In this document: piece after piece, positions 42,929 through 49,071 of the stretch
How the letters are laid out: every line of letters begins with the position of its first letter
Numbering within the stretch: the first letter of the stretch is position 1
Assembly: GCA_028710485.1 (NCBI GenBank)
Contig: JAQTTZ010000020.1
Span: forward strand, 1-49,071
DNA length: 49,071 bases
Direction of reading: 5' to 3'
Source of the DNA: Bacteriovorax sp.
GTDB taxonomy: Bacteria > Bdellovibrionota > Bacteriovoracia > Bacteriovoracales > Bacteriovoracaceae
Program-made: the position numbers and the translations under genes
Notes under the pieces: generated by a model
Databases searched by the model: none
What the model was told of the DNA's origin: nothing
The model's input: the letters and a program-made list of their open reading frames with translations, nothing else

Positions 42929-43837
42929 TTATAAAAGAAGTTTTAAAACCGCTATGGTATGGGCCTTTTGATTGTATTGATTATTATTTAAACGGTAACG
43001 AGTCATTGTCATGAGATGATCCACTTCAGCTTCGATAATATAATTAATATCGAATCCATGCTCTTTTAGAAGCGCACTCGTAAGAGGAACAACTCCATCA
43101 TTTTGCCCTGAGTATCCATCAGTATAATTCCTAAAAAGCTCCAGAGGAGTATCAATGCCAAAGGTATTCGTTTTAAAGCTGGCAAAATTTAAAAATTTTA
43201 TTTTTTGGTTAGTCTTAATCAACAATTTCTTAATTTCGTCAGTATTCATATAAGCTTCTCTTTCTTCAATCGTAAGAGAACTCATGCCATTCGCGTCCCC
43301 GCCCATCCACTCAAACAAATTATTGCTGCTATCTCTTAAAATTAAATTATTATTAAACCCACTCGCCACCGGAGCACCCCAAAAAGGACCTTGGATACTG
43401 GCCCATCCATGAATTTTTGAAAGAATAACTGGTTTTTGCCTGATGGCCTCAAGCATATCTAATCCACCTTTTGAATGAGAATAGACAAGTACCGGCAATG
43501 ACGATTTTTCGATCGCATCAATTATGGCAATCGCATTTTGGGCCGGTGAATTTTCTGTTTCAAGCTTGAGAAGCTCATAATTAATTTTCAAAGTTTGCAA
43601 AAGATTAATCTGCTCTTTAAAAGCATCTTCAAAAAGAAAACTTAATTTAATCTGGTTATTGCTATCGGAGATAAATGACTGAGCTAGCACTCCTGGGATA
43701 ATAAGGACTTTAAACTTTTGCAGCGCCAGGACTTCAGAAGAAAGAGTTTGCTCCTTGCCTTTTAAATAAGCAATCGTCAGGTCTTTCGACCACAGGTTTG
43801 AGCTACATAATAAGAAGACCATCATCATTTTTAACAT
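42929..43837 (-). CDS. Exported alpha/beta-hydrolase (lipase-like)
   Basis: A 302-aa protein with a signal peptide (MLKMMMVFLLCSSNLWS). VLIIPGVLAQSF forms the oxyanion-type strand, and VYSHSKGGLDML carries the nucleophile elbow (S-H-S-K-G, Ser122). WASIQGPFWGAPVASG and GQNDGVVPLTSALL (Asp) and HLMTM near the C-terminus offer the acid and His of the triad. It is probably a periplasmic or secreted esterase. ATG 43837 has no strong Shine-Dalgarno. It converges on arfB. Confidence 0.82.
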   Translation of the reverse strand: MLKMMMVFLLCSSNLWSKDLTIAYLKGKEQTLSSEVLALQKFKVLIIPGVLAQSFISDSNNQIKLSFLFEDAFKEQINLLQTLKINYELLKLETENSPAQNAIAIIDAIEKSSLPVLVYSHSKGGLDMLEAIRQKPVILSKIHGWASIQGPFWGAPVASGFNNNLILRDSSNNLFEWMGGDANGMSSLTIEEREAYMNTDEIKKLLIKTNQKIKFLNFASFKTNTFGIDTPLELFRNYTDGYSGQNDGVVPLTSALLKEHGFDINYIIEAEVDHLMTMTRYRLNNNQYNQKAHTIAVLKLLL

Positions 43838-43891
43838 GATCTAATTATAACAAATTCTGTTTTTTGATGGCACAGAAGTGTAAAAATTACA

Positions 43892-46360
43892 TTACTGACC
43901 CTTTATAACATCTCTAAGGTTCGAGAAGCTCTTCATTTTAGTTTTTACGACTTTGATAAAATCATAAAACAGAGGAGATTTTTCAATGGCCTTAATAATT
44001 TCTTCGTTCTTTCCATCATAGCGTGGAATCAGATAGGACTTGCCATTAGAGCTGTGTCTTATTACAGGTACGTTTACCAAGTGTTCACCCTTGCCAGTTT
44101 TATCTTTAATTTTAATGGAGATTACAAATGACTCTTCTACGTTAACCCCCCTCTTCTGAAGTTCTTCTTCATTGAGAGTTTTTAAATTTTCAGGAGTGAC
44201 GATTACACCACCTCCACTCTTAGTTGCGGCCGGTTCACGGATTAAATTTGAAATTTCATTTTTTAAGGTATCGGCTTCTTTTTTTAAGGCCCTAGATTCT
44301 GCAATATCTTTAGGGTTCGATGATTCCTTTATCTCATTACGTCTTCTTTCAACGTCAGAAAGCCTTCTTTCCATTTCAGCTCTTTGGCTAGCAAGCTCTT
44401 GTTGCGTTTTATTTAATTCACTGCTAATCGCGCTCATTCTACTTCGATTAGCACTTAATTCTCTATTTACTCCTTTTTTGTATTCCTCAAATTGCTCTTT
44501 ACTATATTCTGAATTCTTTGAGACACTCGAATTGGACACATCTGTTTTGGCAAAATCATTTGTTGTTGCCTTAATCTCTTTATCTTTTTTAGTTGTATCT
44601 ACAATATCGTCTGTCCAATGATCACTATCAGTTTTTCCAGTAACTCCTTCAATCTTTTTTTTGTCGTTTGACTGAGGCGGAAAATAGCTAGGTATCATTG
44701 GAGCTGAAGCAACTGGCACACTTGGAAAATAAGGGATATTTGGTGCTGAATCATGGCCAGGATCAACTTTATCATTTTTTGCATATTCAGTATGATTTGA
44801 AGTTGGTGGTTGATAAGGTGGTGGAGTTGTTTCTAGATTGCGCACCTTAAAATCATCTATGGTTGCATCAGCTAGAGTTAAAGGAAGACTTAGTGCTTTT
44901 AAGGTTCCTTCAACACCAAGGTAATTGGCAGCAAAATCTGGAAATATGCCTATAGCTTTTTTTACATCATCTGTTCTGGGAGATGAAGACAAGCTACCCG
45001 ATTCAAAACCACTGGAAGTTTTGATTTTTTCTATGCCGGCCAGATAGTCGATTGATTTGAGGATGCCTGACTTACACAACTCACCCGCAGGACAACCATA
45101 AATGACTTTCATATCGCCCGAAAGCAATGGACCACCTAATTTACAAGAAGGTGAATTTTTAGATTTTTCAGAGGTGCAGGTGTAATCGGCACAAAACTTT
45201 TCTTTGATTTTATCAACTGTATTGTCACTTTCTTCAGGTCTCATATTACTAGAAAATTGATTATACCAATCATCTAATTTTTCTTCTTTTTCTTTTGGTA
45301 CATATTTATCAACAGGCGCCTTCTTTTTTTCTTGAGCTAGGCATTGAAGGCCATAAGCTGTCATCGTGTCCATATTTGTTTTATCGACACCAAATTGATC
45401 ATCTATCGGCCCAATATCCAGACCATCAAACATTTTTGTTGAAACCTCTGAATCCGTGCTTCCTAGTTCTGTTAAATCTTCACACAAGAAACGGTTAATA
45501 TTGTCATTTATACTTTTACATTGATTTGCGAGGGTAGGAGCTAAGTATTTTTTTTGAATGTCTTCTCTGAGAAAAAATTTTGCAATATAATCCTTGGCAG
45601 AGATATCTTTGTTATTAGATTTTTCTAAGACATATTTTTTAAATTCAGCTACCGCTTCTTTGCCTGCACTTTTCAAAAATTTCAACTGGGCATACGAATC
45701 AAATGCTGCACCAAAGGCATCATTTGAACTCTTAACGCCGTTAATAATATCCTGGGCACTTAACTCGTCTAATTGACTACTTAGAATAAAAGGAGAAATT
45801 CCACCATCTAGCGGACACTGAAGACTTTTTTCTTTGTTACCAAGGTTAGCTATTCCCATATTTTTTACATATTTATCAGCTAAAATTCCATAAAGCCCAT
45901 CACCTAACTTTGACTTCTCTCCTGATGGATTTAATGATTTTTTAAGCGCATTAAGCTTCATCTCGTAGAATGCGCCCTTTTGCTTCTTTCCACCGCATGT
46001 TTCAATATTTTTCAATGATGGTAAATTACAACTCTTCTTTACCTCAGTGTTATTCATCGAAAGATCGGCACCGTTTGAATAAAAGTAATTTGTTAATAAC
46101 GCTGTCTCTTCACTATTTTGGTTTATTTTCTTTGAAAGCTTACTACTGAGTTTTTCGTAAATTGCTTTTTGGTGTGCTTCTTTTTGTCCCTTAAGGTTAG
46201 TTAAGCCTTCCATGTATCCACAGGACGTAAGAGTTTTATCTAGATTCGCGAGAGGGCCATCAGTCGTTTTCATTTCCCTTATACAATCTGGAGCTTTTTC
46301 AGCAGAAAATGCAGGGGTGCTAAGAATAATGATTAGCGCTAACGTGTATGGTTTATTCAT
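43892..46360 (-). CDS. Large exported Cys-rich protein with coiled coil
   Basis: An 822-aa protein with signal MNKPYTLALIIILSTPAFSA. The first 430 residues hold many cysteines (for example CADYTCTSEKSKNSPSCKLGG and GCPAGELCKSG) likely paired in the periplasm; a Pro-rich linker (TTPPPYQPPTSNH, PYFPSVPVASAPMIPSYFPP) follows, then a strong coiled coil at about 630-710 and a small C-terminal domain. AGGGATC precedes ATG 46360. It lies 20 nt after another exported protein gene. Family not recognised; an envelope structure or secreted predation factor is speculation. Confidence 0.8.
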   Translation of the reverse strand: MNKPYTLALIIILSTPAFSAEKAPDCIREMKTTDGPLANLDKTLTSCGYMEGLTNLKGQKEAHQKAIYEKLSSKLSKKINQNSEETALLTNYFYSNGADLSMNNTEVKKSCNLPSLKNIETCGGKKQKGAFYEMKLNALKKSLNPSGEKSKLGDGLYGILADKYVKNMGIANLGNKEKSLQCPLDGGISPFILSSQLDELSAQDIINGVKSSNDAFGAAFDSYAQLKFLKSAGKEAVAEFKKYVLEKSNNKDISAKDYIAKFFLREDIQKKYLAPTLANQCKSINDNINRFLCEDLTELGSTDSEVSTKMFDGLDIGPIDDQFGVDKTNMDTMTAYGLQCLAQEKKKAPVDKYVPKEKEEKLDDWYNQFSSNMRPEESDNTVDKIKEKFCADYTCTSEKSKNSPSCKLGGPLLSGDMKVIYGCPAGELCKSGILKSIDYLAGIEKIKTSSGFESGSLSSSPRTDDVKKAIGIFPDFAANYLGVEGTLKALSLPLTLADATIDDFKVRNLETTPPPYQPPTSNHTEYAKNDKVDPGHDSAPNIPYFPSVPVASAPMIPSYFPPQSNDKKKIEGVTGKTDSDHWTDDIVDTTKKDKEIKATTNDFAKTDVSNSSVSKNSEYSKEQFEEYKKGVNRELSANRSRMSAISSELNKTQQELASQRAEMERRLSDVERRRNEIKESSNPKDIAESRALKKEADTLKNEISNLIREPAATKSGGGVIVTPENLKTLNEEELQKRGVNVEESFVISIKIKDKTGKGEHLVNVPVIRHSSNGKSYLIPRYDGKNEEIIKAIEKSPLFYDFIKVVKTKMKSFSNLRDVIKGQ

Positions 46361-46380
46361 TTTTGATCCCTATTATTTGC

Positions 46381-47073
46381 TTAGGGACATTTTTTATCTT
46401 TGTAGACGCTAAAAACAGCACCGTGAGAACATGCAATTGCAATAATCTTATCTGCATCAGCCTGCAGTCCAGTATTATAGCTATCATTTCTTTTCTGTGA
46501 TTCAAAATAATCTAATAGAGTTTCGCCCTTAGTATTTTTGGCATTCACCACCTCGGCAAATTTGGCCGGGTCATTTCTCTTCTTAGAATAATAGAGCCAG
46601 ATTATATCCAGAAATTTTACTCTCTTGCTTGGATCGTCTGCTATGACATGCAAAATTGGGCTTTTAACGGCATCAGAATATCCCCCGGGTTGACATGCCG
46701 GAGCTTTGAAAAAATCTTCAACAGAATAGCCTGTTGGCTCCATTTCTTTAGTAATCAAGCTTGCCACCGATTGCCACTCGATTTGATCAAACTTGTGACA
46801 AAAAATGTATTGGTAATCATCTTTTGTGTTTTGTCCCGCCGGTGCTCTCGCAATATCATTTTTAGTAATAACCAGCGAAGACTTACTGGCCAGTTCAATC
46901 GGCTCAGCTAATGCATTTTTTAATTCTAAAGCCGATCTTTTATCAGGCATTGTTTCCGCAGCAATGGTTTTGCGATTGCAATCGGAGCAATCCTTTGATG
47001 GGGTTTTTGAATACGCCGAAAAAGTAGAAAGTGAAGCCACAAGTAATGCTAGAATTTTTGAATTCACTTTCAT
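46381..47073 (-). CDS. Exported ankyrin-like protein
   Basis: A 230-aa protein from ATG 47073 (AAGGGAA upstream; the longer frame adds an unlikely leader). Signal MKVNSKILALLVASLSTFSA, then CSDCNRK and internal helices. KSPILHVIADDPS...VNAKNTKGETLLDYFES...IIAIACSHGAVF resembles one or two ankyrin-type repeats. It is followed at 20 nt by the 822-aa exported protein and probably acts with it. Function unknown. Confidence 0.75.
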   Translation of the reverse strand: MKVNSKILALLVASLSTFSAYSKTPSKDCSDCNRKTIAAETMPDKRSALELKNALAEPIELASKSSLVITKNDIARAPAGQNTKDDYQYIFCHKFDQIEWQSVASLITKEMEPTGYSVEDFFKAPACQPGGYSDAVKSPILHVIADDPSKRVKFLDIIWLYYSKKRNDPAKFAEVVNAKNTKGETLLDYFESQKRNDSYNTGLQADADKIIAIACSHGAVFSVYKDKKCP

Positions 47074-47292
47074 GAGTACAATTCCCTTGATAGGTTTAAA
47101 ATAAAACTTATCAAACGATTCGGATTTAAAACACATTCTCTTTAGTAATATTAAAGGGATTCTAGTCGGGTACTGTTAATATTTTTAATGTTACTGTCCT
47201 TCCAGCTATTTTAAAAACCAAAAGGATAAAGTCTGAGTGGCTTCAATAGTTGGCATAATTGGGTAGTATCTTTCTCGGCCAGATTCCTAAAG

Positions 47293-47643
47293 TCATGGAT
47301 GCGGAGTAATCGCAATAATTGTTATATCTGTTTTATTCGGGCCATAACACCAAAAGACTCTATAAGCTCCTGGAGTTATATTTTGAGCATAGGCTTCGAA
47401 TACTTTTTGATCTTTATGAAATGGATTCGGAATTGAATCATATTCATGTGTGTTTAAAGATGGATGTCTTGGGTTTTCCACCAAAAAACTTATCGTCTTA
47501 TGGACTTGCTTAAAAAGCCCTTCTTGCTTCGATGATTTTTCTATTTTATTTTTCTTTCGATTATCAAATGCTTTCTTAGCCTCACTTTCTAATCTGGAAT
47601 ATGTCGAATCAGCGGGTTCAACAAATACAATATTAAAACTCAC
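47293..47643 (-). CDS. RelE/ParE-like toxin
   Basis: A 116-aa protein starting at GTG 47643, overlapping the antitoxin stop as GTGA. The N-terminal helices are followed by FEAYAQNITPGAYRVFWCYGPNKTDITIIAITPHP, the beta-sheet and basic Arg of RelE-superfamily mRNA interferases. The usual C-terminal catalytic Tyr/Lys is not clear; the ending THP resembles HigB/RelE variants. Its position behind an AbrB-like antitoxin supports the assignment. Confidence 0.82.
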   Translation of the reverse strand: MSFNIVFVEPADSTYSRLESEAKKAFDNRKKNKIEKSSKQEGLFKQVHKTISFLVENPRHPSLNTHEYDSIPNPFHKDQKVFEAYAQNITPGAYRVFWCYGPNKTDITIIAITPHP

Positions 47644-47942
47644 TCTTCATCCTCTACTTCATCAATCCAATTTGATTTTTCAAATTTTCGTTTTGAAAAT
47701 TTGCCAGCTTTTGCCGAAGCCAATCCTTTAGCAACTAAATTCTTAGCTGTTTCATTGTTATATAGCCATGCTTCATTTGCAGGAATTTCTTTATAGGGTC
47801 GAAGTAAAACCTCACCCGTTTCATTGTTTACGAAAACATCATATCTACTAACTCCATTAGTCAGTTCACGGCCAAGAGTGATTCTTCCTCTCTCATCAGG
47901 TCGTGCTACTGTTTCCGGAACTGTTGCAAATTTTAAAGCCAT
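47640..47942 (-). CDS. AbrB/SpoVT-like antitoxin
   Basis: A 100-aa protein. DERGRITLGRELTNGVSRYDVFVNNETGEVLLRP is a swapped-hairpin DNA-binding fold, and the C-terminal part (AWLYNNETAKNLVAKGLASAKAGKFSKRKF) is probably the toxin-neutralising tail. GAGG precedes ATG 47942. Palindromes lie directly upstream. Confidence 0.85.
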   Translation of the reverse strand: MALKFATVPETVARPDERGRITLGRELTNGVSRYDVFVNNETGEVLLRPYKEIPANEAWLYNNETAKNLVAKGLASAKAGKFSKRKFEKSNWIDEVEDEE

Positions 47943-47971
47943 AAATACCTCGTCTAGATTTACCTATTTTG

Positions 47972-48015
47972 AGCATAGCATATTGTGGGATTTCCCACAA
48001 TGGGTAAACCCACAA
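47972..48015 (-). promoter_or_regulatory. Promoter and operator of the toxin-antitoxin pair
   Basis: On the minus strand, TTGTGG (48000-47995) and TATGCT (47977-47972) are 17 bp apart. A perfect TTGTGGGA-TT-TCCCACAA palindrome (47983-48000) covers the -35 and spacer, and a second inverted repeat TGGGT-AA-ACCCA (48001-48012) abuts it, with another CCCACAA half-site at 48009-48015. Antitoxin-mediated autorepression is expected. Confidence 0.75.
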
Positions 48016-48050
48016 CAACCTATCGTCAATAAATTCTAAGACTTAAGCTT

Positions 48051-48083
48051 AAAAAAAGGAATCAGCACTAAATCCTGATTCCC
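48051..48083 (-). terminator. Rho-independent terminator for the aminotransferase
   Basis: GGAATCAG (48058-48065) pairs with CTGATTCC (48075-48082) around a 9-nt loop. Seven A at 48051-48057 give a T-tract on the minus strand. It is downstream of the aminotransferase gene on that strand. Confidence 0.8.
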
Positions 48084-48145
48084 AATAGTTAGTATTTATT
48101 AAAACCAAACAAGCTCACTACATTATCCATCACCTCGGCCTTTGA

Positions 48146-48265
48146 AGGAAGAATAGCCGAGTTGGATTTGATTCTAAATTCTTCATCCATTTAGCAGGAA
48201 ATCTTTCAAGTGTTGATATCAGCTATGCTCACGTTAAAGTAAATTATAGCTTTTCGTATAAGTAA
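48146..48265 (+). pseudogene. C-terminal scrap of an outer-membrane beta-barrel gene
   Basis: A 39-codon plus-strand open stretch ends SVDISYAHVKVNYSFSYK then stop. The alternating hydrophobic strand with aromatic residues near the end resembles the last strand of an outer-membrane barrel (FadL-like or porin). It has no start and an in-frame stop directly before. The rest of the 342-bp gap (47943-48284) holds the TA operator and the terminator described above. Alternatively the pattern is coincidental. Confidence 0.4.
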
Positions 48266-48284
48266 TATCGAGCAACAGCACAGG

Positions 48285-49071
48285 TTAAAGTGCCTTTAAA
48301 ATTCTCTCAATATCATGATCAGTATTAAAAGCGTGAGGAGAAAGCCGAATGCCAGGTCCTCTCAATGCAAAATTACACGGAATGGCCGCTAAGGCCTGAG
48401 CACTCTCCTTGCGAGGAATAAAATTAACAATTGAACTATTATTATAGTAAACTTCATACCCTAAATTCAAAAGCCCCGTATGGAGTAGACTGGAAAGTCT
48501 TATCACTTCTTTTTCAATTACCGGAACGGTTGTTTTTAAAATCAAATCAATTGAAGCTCCCAGGGCAGCAATCTCTAAAACTTGTTTTGATCCCGCTTCA
48601 AATTTCAAAGCATCTCTCTTTGGAATGCACGCCAAATCAGTCGGGTCATCACATGTTCCAAAAGTATAAGCTCCTACATTATGCGGTTTAATAATGTTCA
48701 TATATTTCATGTCGAGAGCTAAAAAACCAACGCCCACCGGAGACGTAAGCCATTTATGACTTCCCCCGGCCACAGCGTCCACTCCCCATTCTTTCATATC
48801 AAAGGGGTGAAGGCCCAGTCCCTGCATAATATCGACAAAGAGAAAAATATTTTTTTCTCTCGTCACTTTTGCAAGTGCCTTGAGATCAGTCATTGCACCA
48901 GTTAGAAATTGTACCCAAGAGATAGCGACGACTTTTGTTTTAGGGGTTATTTTCTCAATTATTTTTTCAATCGGAGTTGTAAAATTTTTATCAGTTGGAA
49001 CAATAATTAATTGGGCCCCCGCTCGCTTGCATGCTTCTTGCCATGGATAAAGATTAGAGGCGTACTCTTGA
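48285..49071 (-). CDS. Class V aminotransferase, truncated by the window end
   Basis: At least 262 codons; the open frame runs to the window edge, so the N-terminus is missing (ATG 48893 is internal). VDIMQGLGLHPFDM and VDAVAGGSHKWLTSPVGVGFL mark the PLP site, with the Schiff-base Lys in SHKWL. The C-terminal domain ends LRGPGIRLSPHAFNTDHDIERIL, typical of the isopenicillin-epimerase/cysteine-desulfurase-like group. The substrate cannot be fixed without the N-terminus. Confidence 0.9.
   Translation of the reverse strand, partial: QEYASNLYPWQEACKRAGAQLIIVPTDKNFTTPIEKIIEKITPKTKVVAISWVQFLTGAMTDLKALAKVTREKNIFLFVDIMQGLGLHPFDMKEWGVDAVAGGSHKWLTSPVGVGFLALDMKYMNIIKPHNVGAYTFGTCDDPTDLACIPKRDALKFEAGSKQVLEIAALGASIDLILKTTVPVIEKEVIRLSSLLHTGLLNLGYEVYYNNSSIVNFIPRKESAQALAAIPCNFALRGPGIRLSPHAFNTDHDIERILKAL

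Noticed and set aside
44172-44621. 149-codon plus-strand open frame
   Set aside because: Antisense to the coiled-coil region of the 822-aa exported protein; its Leu/Ser-rich composition is that expected from reversed Lys/Glu codons, and it has no Shine-Dalgarno.
1-49071. CRISPR arrays, insertion sequences, tRNA or rRNA genes
   Set aside because: No regularly spaced repeats beyond the pair at 75-120, no transposase, and no cloverleaf or rRNA-like sequence seen in the gaps.

Overview
The window is AT-rich, almost wall-to-wall coding bacterial DNA on both strands. Genes are tightly packed, with many 1-4 nt start/stop overlaps. Core functions are Gram-negative: pdxH, rlmC, hrpB, rmuC, msrA, ygiQ, arfB, a MacAB-TolC pump and many lipoproteins and Sec-exported coiled-coil proteins. 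Together with orphan signalling stubs and many exported proteins of no recognisable family, this is most consistent with the Bdellovibrionota (Bacteriovorax/Peredibacter-like predatory bacteria). That assignment is inference from style; no rRNA or other phylogenetic marker is present. I see no tRNA or rRNA, no insertion sequence and no CRISPR array.

Layout. 1-2335: an exported coiled-coil protein with a strong terminator, then an overlapping pair made of a membrane-anchored coiled-coil protein and a two-TM HAMP-like stub. 2338-9118: housekeeping and metabolic singletons (HIT hydrolase, pdxH, rlmC, GST-like, a QEGLA/DUF1704 putative metallopeptidase, an unknown protein coupled to a flavodoxin-fold reductase, menB). 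9310-15848: the standout, a six-gene translationally coupled operon encoding a GNAT-like protein, a ThiF/E1-like adenylyltransferase, a 7-8 TM protein with a GAF-like tail and a G8 tract, a second GNAT-type acyltransferase, an Acg/Rv3131-type nitroreductase and an exported di-heme c-type protein. I read it as an undescribed small-molecule or lipid-modification pathway. 15849-16539 holds only a decayed Cys-rich gene. 16540-22187: Mpo1-like, rmuC, msrA, a DUF-type membrane protein, a TrmN6-like methyltransferase overlapping tatD tail to tail, and an orphan sensor kinase. 22322-27373: hrpB, a HAD-like lipoprotein, a Dph6-type ATP pyrophosphatase and a TraB/GumN-like lipoprotein.

27475-31911 looks like an electrophile/quinone response block: a YqjM-type ene-reductase with an MFS exporter, then a TetR regulator with an SDR-type protein, divergent from an NQO-like reductase over a 40-bp palindrome. 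32472-37302 is a MarR - small lipoprotein - TolC - MacA - MacB efflux operon with a clear promoter and a palindrome at the -10. 39399-41874 is an envelope-stress-like operon (exported protein probably starting at an ATT codon, YqjD/DUF883, YqjE-like DUF1469, AI-2E permease, small winged-helix-like protein). 42042-47073 carries a secreted phospholipase A2-like protein, arfB, an alpha/beta hydrolase and two unknown exported proteins. 47293-48015 is a RelE-like/AbrB-like toxin-antitoxin pair with its operator. The end holds a beta-barrel gene scrap and a truncated class V aminotransferase.
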